Shown: positions 10,848 through 21,542 of the stretch, one piece after another
How positions within the stretch are numbered: the first letter of the stretch is position 1
Layout: each line of letters begins with the position of its first letter
Assembly: GCF_963678975.1 (NCBI RefSeq)
Contig: NC_089272.1
Span: 24,803,471-24,867,470, forward strand
Direction of reading: 5' to 3'
Length of the DNA: 64,000 bases
Source of the DNA: Dysidea avara
Lineage: Eukaryota > Porifera > Demospongiae > Dictyoceratida > Dysideidae
The notes under the pieces: model-generated
What the model saw: the letters and a program-made list of their open reading frames with translations, nothing else
What the model was told of the DNA's origin: nothing
The model's database searches: none
Translations under genes and position numbers: made by a program

Positions 10848-10920
10848 AGTTTTGAACCAGGGACCTCCGCACCTATATACCTAAGCCACTCTTCCACTGC
10901 TGTCAGTTGCTCACCTCACT
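10848..10920 (-). repeat. tRNA-derived SINE head, second copy
   Basis: Read on the minus strand, an A-box-like AGTGGCTTAGGT is followed by a B-box-like GGTTCAAAACT, and the sequence is related to 2145-2225. Both copies share 'ccctggttcaaa' and the 'aagtgaggtgaac' head region. Confidence 0.6.
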
Positions 10921-11044
10921 TAATTTAATAAAATTTCTGGTTTAGTACCCTAGAATGAACTATTCTAAATGCATTCCACTGAAGTGCTCAGAAAAAAAAC
11001 GTGCGCAACAAAGTATGACAATCACTACAAAAATTATGAAAATA

Positions 11045-11245
11045 GCCTATATCAAGTGTGTCATGCGGCCAAGTACAGCCGGTGCATACTCGTTTTAAGG
11101 AACCAAGAAAATGCCATTTTCATGTATCTGTAGCTTAATAGTGCTTGAACAGTAATTGACCATGAAAATTTCCTCAGGGTAGGGCATTTCCCATTCCTAA
11201 TTTGAGTCAAATCTGCCCAGCTATTATTGGGATATACACACCTTC
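11045..11245 (+). repeat. Dispersed repeat family A, copy
   Basis: It resembles 10425-10640: 'gcggccaagtacagcc', 'aaggaaccaagaaaatgcc' and 'cctcagggtagggcat' occur in the same order. Confidence 0.6.
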
Positions 11246-11503
11246 AAATTAAAGTTCAGTCATCTTATTTTGATTCTTCATAAGCTATACATATATTATA
11301 GCTACACAGTCCCTTCAACAATTTCTGTAGTAAAGGGGAAAAAGTTGAAAACCTACTTTTAGTCTGCTGCCTGCAGTGAACTGAGTGCAGTAGATCCCAT
11401 ATAATGACTGCAATCTTCACTGAACATGCTAGAGCATAGCACATCAGTACAACTGCTGCCATTATTCACAATTTAAGAAGTTATGTACATTATATACACT
11501 CAC

Positions 11504-11884
11504 CAACTAGTGTAATAGTTCCCACTTTGCTCTTAATGATGGTATGATCATCTAATTGAAAACTACACTGATATGATGACTGGTTGTAAGTTTCATCCAC
11601 TGAACTAATTAACAGTGTACTATTGATACTACTGTTAACATCTTGATTGGTCAAATCAGGTACCCATTCTAATTTATCACCAGAATTATTATTGATATCA
11701 GTTGTATTTCTAGTTACATCACTGATAACAGAACCATTCTCAGCTCTTCTAATAATCCTCCAGTTTGGTACTGTAGTGTTAGTAGGAGCTCCAGTAAAAC
11801 CACAAGGTATTTCTATGGCTAAGATTTGTTTTTCCCCATTAAGACATTTTGTAACATTATTAGGACCTTTATTGATCATTAAAC
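11504..11884 (-). CDS. Immunoglobulin-like (V-type) domain exon
   Basis: A 381-bp minus-strand exon has acceptor ctttacag before 11884 and donor TTG|gtgagtg after 11504, both in phase 1. It encodes 127 residues with the Ig core: the first Cys in IEIPCGF, a Trp in VPNWRI and the SSYQCSF Tyr-x-Cys of strand F, followed by a strand-G-like KVGTITLVG. At least seven N-glycosylation sequons show that it is extracellular. Ig domains in this arrangement serve in adhesion or ligand recognition. With the FN3 exon downstream, the gene resembles sponge Ig/FN3 receptors and aggregation-type surface proteins. The cytoplasmic part, if any, is not visible. Confidence 0.75.
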
Positions 11885-11999
11885 CTGTAAAGTTAAGGAA
11901 GTAAGTCACAGGTACACTACATAATAATTACTTGCTATGTATTTATGACTACTGTTAATTTAATATACACTGCATTGCACTGTTACAGCTAAATCAGGA

Positions 12000-13755
12000 T
12001 AATTCAGTCAATTTTTTTTGTCACTGGCTGAATCGACAAAATTAAAATGATGAATAATTTTTAATTATGAACAAGCAAACGGTTAGCCAATGTTGTCGCA
12101 GATAACTTTGTTTAATTACTTCCAATGAAATTTTCTTGACCCAAATGGCCCACTATCTGCAATGATTCCCTCACTGCAGGTGATATCTCTAGCTAACAGA
12201 GGGGTCGAGGAAGAATTGAAGAAGGCCAAAACAGCATAATCTGTATGCCAAGTGAGTATGTAGCTGTTACAAGTAACTACTGCATGTTAATTATATCATA
12301 TATATATGACAATACATGTATGGCAGAACCCAGCTACACAGCACCACGAGGTGCTGATATTTACTATATAGTCCTGCACTTTTCAGTAAACAAGCCAGCT
12401 AAAAAGTTCTTGAAAAACCAGTTTACTCTGTGGTATTCAGATCAATTCAAGTAGTAGCTAGAAGTGCAAAATGGTATGTCCATGGAGAATGTTGTCTTGG
12501 AACCTGTAAACTTAAATATTCAATTTCAAGGGCGGATTTGGGGGGGGTGTGTGTGCTTGGGGTGCTGAAGCACCCCCTCCAAAATTTTACCATGTGCAAG
12601 CTAGGAAGCTTCTAGAAGTTTTAGCAATTGCATCTTATACGTATGCATGGGCAATGAAAAGATGGAAAGAGAAGGGAGAATGGCTAATCTTTACTTAGAA
12701 TTACTAAGAGGGGTTAAAATTATACTTTTGGTGTGATACTTAACCTAAACACTGCTAAAAATCGAAATGCTCTAATAGAACAGTCAACTACTGCAATAGA
12801 ACATCCATCATAATGTTTTTTTCAAGAAGTTGCCAGTGTGTTTTCTTGACCTGTGCACTGCTATCTTACCATTGTTCCAAACATCCTGCCATATGCTAAT
12901 CACTTTCTGAGAACAACTTTTGTCAAATAGTTTAATGTTATTCAGTTCTTGCTATATTGATGCTTGGGTTAACATACTTAAGTAAAACAGTTAATTTCTT
13001 AGCATGTATACAGTTAACAAGGCTGTAGTATTTGAGAACTGCTTGTTTTTGCTTTGTCAGTACCAAAGTTCCATGCTGAATCTAGCATCAATTGAAGCTA
13101 ATAAAATTTAATTTCATACAGGGTTTGCACTCCCAAACCCCTTGAAGCTGAACTTTATAAGCTCAAACAATACCACAGCATTTACACTGTCATGTTATAA
13201 GGGGAGAGTTGGAGCCAAAAACTAGTTGCATATATAAGTGACTTTCGACTCTGGTTGTAAAAAATTAATATGGTGATGGGGCCATATACACCTGTAGTTG
13301 AAAAAGTCGAATTGAAATAGTAACAGAACAGTCTGTGTATATACTACTAAGTTGAAGTTATTTTTGTGTGCATTTTAAATCTCTACAGTGACCTTAAGAT
13401 CCAATCCTGTGTATGTCTTTGACAATCCACTATTATGTATTGCCTTATAATCCAATGGCATTTAAAGGTGTAGTTCTGTTTTTCTAAAATTGCTTACAAC
13501 TGAACTCTTCCATCTTGTACCCCCACAATCTTTCAGTACAGTACAGTATTTGGTTAAAAATAGCTTCCAGATTCAACCTTGTGATAGCTATATTCTAAAA
13601 ATTTCCAGAGGAAGCATCACCCCAGACCCCCCTAGCTGGAAAATTCTATGTATGTGTACTCTACACACCGCATGGTGAGTGTATACTTGCCCTCTCTTCA
13701 TTGTTACTCTTTGGATGTTATAGTTTGAGCCATGAGACTGTAAAACACACTAGCT
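12000..13755. other. Gene-free, repeat-bearing stretch
   Basis: No supported exon is present. A G-rich repeat around 12530-12590 (followed by 'ctgaagcaccccctcc') and a related C-rich block at 13600-13650 ('cagacccccctagctgg') belong to a dispersed family also seen at 14195-14215, 35030-35050 and 61850-61880. Confidence 0.5.
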
Positions 13756-13756
13756 A

Positions 13757-13898
13757 TACCTTAAGCCAAGCAATACGCTAAATTTAGCGATCTTGAATAT
13801 TTATGAATTTACCATATAAATTTTATTAATTTGTGAATTGATGTAATCAATTACCAAACTCTAAATTGCTAAATTCAGTGTACCGCTAAGTTAAGGTA
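13757..13898. mobile_element. Small MITE, taccttaag ends (copy 1)
   Basis: Its ends TACCTTAAG and TTAAGGTA are inverted, with 'gctaaatttagcg'-type inner repeats. It is AT-rich and non-coding. A second copy with longer matching ends is at 33837-34006. Confidence 0.6.
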
Positions 13899-14435
13899 TT
13901 TCAAACACAAAATTAATGGCAAGTATTGATCATGTACAGCTCCATCCTTCTCCTTCCTGTTCTTTATGTAAAGAATATATTATTAGTTACTGGCTGTGCC
14001 CTTATATGACAACAACTAGTATTACAACTGTTCTGGAATAATAGCGTCATTTCATCATTATTACACTTAGGCGACTCACAATGCTTTACAAGCATTGTGA
14101 ATCATTTAAACAAAGTGGCATCATTTTTCAGTCAAACATATTGCCAAATTTTAATACCTAATAGGTTAAACTTGCAAAACTTTTCTGTGGGGGCATGCTC
14201 CCAGACCCCCCTAGATAGAGCATGCTCTGCATGCTGCTATGTATAGTAGTTGTATTAACCAGTTGTCACTTTTCTTAGCCAACCAACCATTGTTAGCACC
14301 TCTCCTTCTGAAATCCTAGATCCACCCCTGTATTCTACTAATGAACTTGAGAGAATGGCACAGTAAGTGCTTGATGGGCACACATCTGATAATGAACTTG
14401 ATGACTTATTATATTATATGACATGGACGAGGAAA

Positions 14436-14760
14436 TGTCTCATTGTCCAAATGTCCATATGAGGCAATGCCAAATGATGACCTCAGCCAATACCTCAAAT
14501 CACTGAAACTGGTAACTGGTACCATCTACAGAACAAGTGACTACTTCAGGGCTGCTCAGTCAGTGTACACAGATAGCATCTGATATGGAGCTTAAATTTC
14601 AATCGCAACCTAGCTACAAGGAACATCCTTGTTGGTGAATGGAACTAGGTAAAAATAGCTGACTTTGGCATGAACCAGAATTTATATGACTCAGATTGCT
14701 ATTGTGTAAGGGGACATGCCATAGTACCAATCAGATCGAAATGGACAATAATGAACAAAA
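14436..14760 (+). pseudogene. Decayed receptor tyrosine kinase fragment
   Basis: Three-frame reading recovers the kinase catalytic region in pieces. An N-lobe and hinge piece (MPNDDLSQYLK near 14470-14505) precedes a catalytic-loop remnant (LATRNILVGEWN near 14607-14645), then VKIADFGMNQNLYDSD with the DFG motif, then CVRGHAIVPIR from the activation segment. Intact receptor kinases have an HRDLAARN-type loop; here His-Arg-Asp is lost, a stop codon interrupts and the frame changes. The loop and activation segment resemble discoidin-domain or Trk-like receptor kinases, which are numerous in sponges. It is clearly non-functional. The Glu/Asp-rich stretch at 14830-14925 may be its decayed tail or unrelated sequence. 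Confidence 0.7.
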
Positions 14761-15049
14761 TGGACAACCAGAGTGAAATGAACAATGATCATACATCATA
14801 CCTCGTATGGACAGTGATCATACCCCAGTATGGATGAGTTTACCCTCAGAGAATGAAGAACCTAGCAATGATGAAGAACTTGCTAACAATGAGGAACTCG
14901 CTGAAGATGAAGAATCTCGGGACTAGGCTGATTATCAGAACAGCAGAATCTCAAAAGCTGGTACACAGAATGTTTGTCTTGAGTTTTTTTCTTGTTTTAC
15001 TCTATCGTATAATATTCTCTCAGTAATGATGATATCTGTTAATACTAGT

Positions 15050-15209
15050 AATAGCATGGGTAGCAGTGAAATTTGGGATAAATACCACGAGTGTTGCATA
15101 CTTGCATTGAAAATGGGTAAAATTTCATGAGGTAAAGCCGAGTGAAATTTCCATTTTCAATACAACAAGAGTGGTATTTATCCCAAATTCCACTGCTACC
15201 CATGCTATT
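15050..15209. mobile_element. 160-bp palindromic MITE
   Basis: Inverted arms of about 47 bp begin aatagcatgggtagcagtg and end with the complement. Inner parts also pair ('tgaaatttccattttcaat' against 'attgaaaatgggtaaaattt'). A partial related sequence is at 15478-15515 ('cgaaatttgggataaattt'). Confidence 0.75.
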
Positions 15210-15229
15210 CTGAGTTAATACCATACTCG

Positions 15230-15440
15230 TATTTTGGTTGCCAAGCAACAGTTGTTATGGTCTGGTTGCTATGGCTCAAATGGAGAATCAAATCAAAATA
15301 GTTCATAGCAACCATTGCTAGACAACCACCAATGTGGTGACCTTAGCAACCATTGCCATGAAGACCATTTCTAAGGTAATAAACATTTTGGGCAATAGCA
15401 AACCATACCATAGCAACCATTGCTAAGCAACCGTACTACA
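15230..15440. repeat. Degenerate repeats of a tagcaaccattgc motif
   Basis: The words tagcaaccattgc and ggttgctatgg, its inverse, recur about six times over 200 bases. There is no coding signal. Confidence 0.55.
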
Positions 15441-15839
15441 CACTCTAGCCAATGAAATTGCAATTACAACTTTTCACTGCTACCAGCGAAATTTGGGATA
15501 AATTTCACTGCTGTTATTGGGACTTTTGTATGGCAGTGAAACAGGTATGGTATTAGGCATTAAACAGTATACATAACCATTTAAATAAATGCAGAGGCAA
15601 TTAACACTGATCATCAGTGTCAATAAACACCACCAAAAGCTATTGACAGTGACCAAGCAACTCAAGCATCAAACACATTGGTGTATGAAGGTAGGGTTTT
15701 TTGGTGAGTTCGAACAAGGCGACCATCTCAGTGAAGCCAGTAGCTTACCAATAACCATAGATATAATCTATGCAAAAACTTACCTTCATACATACATGCA
15801 GTTAAAGACATCATTATGCTTAACAGGCAAACTTCTGTG

Positions 15840-16660
15840 TTAACATTAGGGCTGTGTTCAGTCTTTGTTTCTTCTTCACAGGTCTTCTTAAATATAGCAT
15901 CTTTTTCAACTACTTAAGCAGTACTACTGTACTATACTGTTTGATAGCATAAAAATAATCTTGATTCTTGCACAGTGTATAATTATGTCAAAGCTATGAT
16001 TGTCTGACTCAACAGATGATTTTGTTGCTACAGTATTGCTAGCTAGCTAGTTATACCATTTAGAAGAGCCATCAACAAGGAGGATATGCTGTCTATGGCT
16101 ACAGATAAATTATGTGAAAGACTCATCTTCATGGGGTATGGTCATGCCATGAACGGCTTACCACATTCAGGGCTAAAATTGGCACTGCAGTCCGGCAGTG
16201 ACCGTATACTATAGTAATAGCTAGCTAGCTACCTAGTAGAAATCACCACCCTTTGGTCACTTGGTTTGGGAAAAACACTTGAAATTACACTTGTACACAG
16301 TGTACATTAGCATTGCTGTTAGACTCCTTGCAGTCTGGAGTACTACTGCCGTAAAATATTTCCATTAATTTTGAAAGTGATGAAAATTTGTTGCATTGAA
16401 GGTTTATTAGATGAATGTTATTTGAAGTTGAAATTTTCTCTATGAATTTTTATTTTATATGACAAGTAGCCTCAAGATTTTGAAAAATTACCAAAAAATG
16501 AGCAGTTAATTGTAAAAAAAAAAGAATTAAAAAGGAATTTAAAATACTTTCGGCTTTACATACAATTTTATTTTGGCTTAAAAATTCTATATGTATATGT
16601 AGGTATAGTAGTATTATTTGACATGGCTTAAATATTACATTTTCAGCAAACAACACCATA
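15840..16660. other. Gene-free stretch
   Basis: AT-rich sequence without supported exons, terminal repeats or long tandem arrays. Confidence 0.5.
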
Positions 16661-16664
16661 GTTG

Positions 16665-16933
16665 CTCTTTACACATGGTATGTACAGCCAAGAAAGCTGG
16701 CACACCACCACACCATGTGAATATCGATCAAAAGAAAGAACTTTGACTACATGTGTTACAGTAGCTCCACAGTTCCTTCTTCAAAACACAACATTTTTTG
16801 CTTTAAATGGAACTTCCTGCCAGGTAGTGCAGACAATGCACCAAATTTGATCAAATTCACTCCAGTCATTCCAGAGATATGGGTGGCCAATATTTCAATG
16901 TTAGGGGTTGTATTAAAATGCTATCCCACTAGG
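16665..16933 (+). repeat. Dispersed repeat family A, copy interrupted by a retroposon
   Basis: This holds the family A core ('cagccaagaaagctggcac') and its middle ('ccagagatatggg'). The copy is split by the insertion at 16934-17157 and appears to continue after it, up to about 17400 ('gtaccttttgag'). Confidence 0.55.
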
Positions 16934-17157
16934 GACCTGTGAGAAGGCTAAAGCCTGTAAATACAGGGAGTCAGAAACATGTAATTGAAACATTGAAGAA
17001 TGCAAAAAAAAAGTCCCAGACCCAGTGGTGACTTGATCCCCCACAACATGCAGTCTAGGCATGCGCCAGAGGAATAACAACAGCTGGGATCTGGGATCTT
17101 CTCTGCATTCAGCCTGTACTTAATCATTGACTTCTCGCCAGCAAGGGGGTTTTATTA
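16934..17157 (-). mobile_element. SINE-like retroposon with 17-bp target duplications
   Basis: The 224-bp insert is flanked by perfect direct repeats AATGCTATCCCACTAGG at 16917-16933 and 17158-17174, a hallmark of LINE-driven retroposition. On the minus strand it contains a tRNA-like region with a B-box-like GGATCAAGTCACC around 17025-17037 and an internal run of T. A relative lies at 21120-21230. The presumed 3' tail is not a plain poly-A, so the SINE subclass is uncertain. Confidence 0.75.
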
Positions 17158-17409
17158 AATGCTATCCCACTAGGATTTACAGGGACCAATAGTCTCCTAC
17201 TTCCTTTCACACACTTTGCAATATAAAAAGCAAATAAGCAACTTGATTGTCTTGAAATTTCGTACTGATATAAGTAGAGTGAATAAATTTTGCTATGAAC
17301 CTGATAAACATTCACAGTGTTATGAACATTTCTTTGCATGGAAAAACTTGAAAATTGGTGTGTACATAATAATAAATTAACCATCGTAGCAGTACCTTTT
17401 GAGAAATTG

Positions 17410-18190
17410 CAGTAACTTACAGCTATACAGAGTTACAAAGCAAAAGCCAAGCAAGCACGAATTTTCAAGGTTGAGATTGTCTAATAGAACAGTCACCATG
17501 GTGTAGAGTGCTATCAATTTCTACCTTATTAAAGTTAAAATTTTAATAAATCATCAGTGGTGATTCTAGAGTGTTTTAGAAAAAATTCTAGGTGCATTGT
17601 ATTAAAAGTCCTAAAAATGTACACTCTATTTGAACATTACAATAATATTAACAATAGTTTATAAAAAGCATGCAGTACAATGTAGTAATAAATTCTGTTT
17701 TTAGTAATAACCATCGTTATATTTTTAGAAATGTGAGTAAAAACTCCAAAGCCAGTTAATGGCTGGTTTTTGGGGCCACATAAAACACAAAAAGCAGTGA
17801 AATGAGTTTAAAGCAACCCTTGGCAACCACAACTTATTTTATACTGAACTGTTATAGTTAGGAGTATACTGCCTAGTTGATTTTGTGTGGTGCTCACTTT
17901 CAGATCAGCAAACTATAATACTAGATAATGCTCTACATATTTCTACCTTAAAATGTTTGAACTGCCAGTGCATGGAATAAATGTTTAATAATGGACAAGT
18001 ATAAGGAAAATTAGGAATTTAAAGTTTGATTAGGGATCACAGAAAATAAAAGTAATGGATATGGTAGAAACTAAGGGAAATACAGTAGTTTCTCCATAAA
18101 TCAGGGGCAGATAAGTACTGAGAATGCTTCGTTATAAATGTTTATTTGAGTCCAAATGGAGATATCTCTATGTTTAACATGCTGGCTTGT
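17410..18190. other. Gene-free stretch
   Basis: No credible exons. It contains one copy of the 17-bp CTCTAATAG-type motif near 17481 and a diverged fragment related to the palindromic MITE near 18000-18070. Confidence 0.45.
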
Positions 18191-18289
18191 TTGACTCTTG
18201 TTTCTTTACTTTTCAGCGATCTCTATTCCCAAATTGCATTTTTTTTACACTAGTTTGTTTACTTTGTATAAATCCATTTATACAACACC

Positions 18290-18540
18290 ATACAGTATGG
18301 TAGTATTGTGTATTAGGGATCATGGAGATTTGGATTTTCCTAGCCAAAAAATTCCCCCAAAACCAGCTTCACAACTCCATCCTGGCACCGTGGCAGTATT
18401 GGTTAGGTATAACCAAGCCCAAAAGTGCCTTTAGTACAATCTTAAAGGCTTCCAATAAATTGTTACGAAATTTAAAAAAAATATATTGGGTGAGCCTGAG
18501 CAAGCCCCACAAATGGCAGTAGTCACTTCGTACATCTGAC
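18290..18540 (+). repeat. Dispersed repeat family C, copy 2
   Basis: It aligns with 7480-7670: 'acagtatggtagtattg', 'attagggatcatg' and 'aggtataaccaagcccaa' occur in the same order and spacing. It lacks the GACT tail. Confidence 0.65.
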
Positions 18541-18664
18541 TCGTATGTTTGACCATTCCCGAGAGTTTACGCAACAAACACAAAAGCCCCACACTGGTTG
18601 TAATTGCTCACACATGTACAACCGTTCCTGAGATTTTACGTAACAAACATGGAAAAAAGTGCCT

Positions 18665-18955
18665 CATGGCTTAGAATTTGTCATTTGGCTCTCAACTTCT
18701 TATCTACATTGACATGGACAAAGAAGACCGTCTTGGAAGAATGCCAGGAGAGAACGAGACAGGGCGAGGAGGGAACACTGGTTGGTGAATGGTACATGCG
18801 TCATGTTCATGAAAATTTCCTGTACGAAAAAGGCCGTATTTGTACCACATGGCTTAGAATTTGTCACGTGGGTTACAACTTCTTATCTACATAGACATGG
18901 ACAAAAAAGATCATCTTAGAAGAAGGCCAGGAGAGAACGAGACAGGGCAAGGATG
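18665..18955 (+). repeat. Direct duplication, unit ~184 bp
   Basis: Two copies of a block starting atggcttagaatttgtca (18665 and 18849) and ending in 'ggagagaacgagacagggc' are offset by about 184 bp. The open frame across them is not recognisable as a protein family. Confidence 0.7.
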
Positions 18956-19327
18956 GCAGCAGAAATTCCAGATGAAGCAGAAGCAAGTAGACACTTCGTA
19001 GATGCTATGTACACTTGCAGAAGAGAGCAGCATGCAGTTGGCCAATGAAACTGCAGAAGACAGAGAGATAAGATTAGACGATCAACACCAATTCATGCAT
19101 ATAGATCATGGCACCAGTAGCACCAATGCTGCAGAATTTCTGTTTTAATCAACCAAGTGGCATTGAATTTCATGCATTAATTATTTTATTCTGTTCCTTT
19201 TAGTATTTCCCTTGCCATGCCGCTTTAGCTTACTACAGGCCTTATGCAGCTTATGCAGTCGCATGTGGGCGAAGTGTTGTAATTGTTTTGTTTTATAACT
19301 CCATCAATATTGATGGTTTCAAAAGAA

Positions 19328-19935
19328 ATCATATGTCTCTGGAAAAACCGGCCTTATCGCCCATTTAAAAGTACCAAGAAACGCTGGTTTTAAACATTCA
19401 GAGTGTTGTAGCTGCCCAATGGTGGTAGCTACGCATACCAAATTTTCACACGTTTTACAACAATTTCTTATCTTCCAGATCATCCATTGAAGAAGTAGTC
19501 AACAACTAAGTTTCCCGCCATTTTTAAACTGAGGTTGACTGTATCAGGCGAGCTCCAAAAAGAGTGGGAGCTGGAAGGTGACCAAGATGGTGTTCAAAAA
19601 TTGAAAAGGAACATGTTGGGATGAATTAGGCCAAGTTAAGGGCCATTCAGGGCTCAGAAATGGCTAAACTGAAAGGAAATTTACAGCACAGATCATTGTC
19701 CAATACCACGGAGCTGTACAGCCACACACGGCCATCTCCTGGTTCGCCAGGGCTCCATCAAGACCCCAGACCACTTGTATGGCTTGCCACTGTGCTTGAA
19801 AAAAGCAGACCACTTTACTCTGGTCAACTGTGAAAGTGAAATTTGATGGTGCATTCATTAAGCTTTGTGTTTGTGCGAAAAAGTCAAACTTCCTGTCTTG
19901 GGCGATAAGACCGGTTTTTGCAGATCCATTCACAT
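19328..19935. repeat. Inverted repeat pair enclosing ~540 bp
   Basis: 'gaaaaaccggccttatcgcc' near 19338-19357 is the inverse of 'gggcgataagaccggttttt' near 19899-19918. It may be a degenerate TIR element. The interior holds an open minus-strand frame (19664-19933) without known motifs. Confidence 0.45.
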
Positions 19936-20028
19936 ATGTGTAGATTGTAGTGAATTAAATGTGAAGTGTACTAAAAACAGCTAGCAGTGAGTACATTTTA
20001 ATGCTAGCTAGCAAATTTTCAATCTTGC

Positions 20029-20938
20029 TCAAATTTGCTTTCTCAGTTTAGCTAGCACACGGGCATCATGCACACTCCCAGGCCATCCACAATACACATT
20101 GCGAAACAAATAGTTATGATCAACAACCCCTTGAGCAATGATGGAGTACCACCCCTTCCTATTGTAGTAATCAGTATGATTCATTGCTGGTGCTCTTACA
20201 GGAATATGAGTACCATCAAGTGCTCCAGCACATTGTAAAAATCCCCATTTACGAACAAAGCCATCAATTACTTCCTTGAGCTCATCACCATGTGGGAACA
20301 CTATATAATGAGACATCATACTTTCCTATTGCTGTACAAGTGTCATGGACAATTACGCATACAGTGCATCTTGCAATACCAAACAAATGACCAATAGTGC
20401 GATATTCACCACATGTGGCTAAACACCACAATGTTATGGCTACTCTGTGTTCTACACTGATAGCCTTACGCAGTTTAGTATCTTGCCTTTGAATGAGAGG
20501 CTTAAGCTTCTGACATATATAAGTAAATGTTTCTCTACTCATGCGAAAATTCTCCAGCCAATCAGTAGCAGTAAAAGCCCTTAACACAACATGTTCCCAC
20601 CAGTGAGAAGACCTAAAAACATGAATTTGTGTGGCAGCTTGTAATTTAATAGCTTTGCAAGGATTCAACATACAAAGGTAACTATTATACATACTGTACC
20701 TCGGCAGAGTCCACAGTTGCCTTGGTGTACGCAGTGTAAATACTCTTAATTAAAGAAAGATGCTACAACTTATTAATATAACTGCTTTCCGTCTAGATTT
20801 CAAGCCTTTCAATCTATTTCTTCTTAGTCTTGTCTCCCTTTGGGTTTTAAAGTTGGCCACAGTTTGAATTGGTGTAAAATTGTGTGAATCCAAGTCGCTA
20901 AAGAGTAGTAGTGATAACAGTTGCGTTTGGTCAGCCAT
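20029..20938 (-). pseudogene. PIF/Harbinger-type transposase, frameshifted and truncated
   Basis: Two overlapping minus-strand frames form one protein. The N-terminal part (20692 to about 20320) reads FRMSRETFTYICQKLKPLI and VAITLWCLATCGEYRTIGH, the helix-turn-helix-like region of this family. The C-terminal part (20319-20029) has the DDE core GALDGTHIPVRAP, then DYYNRKGWYSIIAQGVVDHN and GWPGSVHDARV. The frames meet near 20320 only if one base is gained or lost. The third acidic residue and the C-terminus are missing. An upstream open piece (20938-20750, MADQTQLLS) may be the first coding exon. A possible terminal sequence, 'agtgtaaacgccggta', is near 21090, but its mate was not found. The accessory Myb-like gene of autonomous elements is not seen. 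Confidence 0.75.
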
Positions 20939-21119
20939 TTAACAACCAGTAAATTACTAAAAACGGATATAACATGTGAAGGGTTTCTGTGGTCAGCACT
21001 GTTTGCGCTTCATAGTGTAAACAAGGGCCAGCTTGGTTTTGGGCATGGTTTACTTTTAATCACATTAGAACCAGGCTGAACCAGGCTAAGTGTAAACGCC
21101 GGTATATAACAGCTATTGA

Positions 21120-21230
21120 ATGAAGAAAAAAAAAACAACAGAGCAGGTGGTGATTTGATCCACAGACAGCTTGCAGTCTAGGAAAGTGCCTGAGCAGCCA
21201 CACAGTCTTCATTCAACCTGTATATATACA
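21120..21230 (-). repeat. SINE-like copy related to 16934-17157
   Basis: After a run of A near 21127-21135 it holds 'ggtggtgatttgatccaca', 'gcagtctaggaaagtgcc' and 'attcaacctgtata', matching the order of blocks in the inserted copy at 17010-17120. It has a B-box-like sequence in reverse. Confidence 0.55.
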
Positions 21231-21542
21231 TCAAGACTTCAGTCTGGTGTAAACTTGACTGTGACTAGATAGCTAATTAGACCACCGACATGCTTAGCTA
21301 TAGTAGCTAGCTAAGTGTACGCAGCCAGGCTGAATGCCAGACTTAATCACATGCAACAGCTCAGCACTCTGCTGAGAGTTTGTAAAAATTAGAGTAACTA
21401 ACTTTAACACACATCATAATTTTATACTAAAGTACAGTGTAAAATGACATAAAGCGAACATTAGCTAAGTGCTGGAGCAAGACCCGTTACCAGAGTGCAC
21501 ATCACCTCGTAGCTAACTATATATTATTTTTATTTTATTATT

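Noticed and set aside
19664-19933. 89-residue minus-strand open frame
   Set aside because: It lies between inverted repeats, has no recognisable motif and is probably part of a degenerate element.
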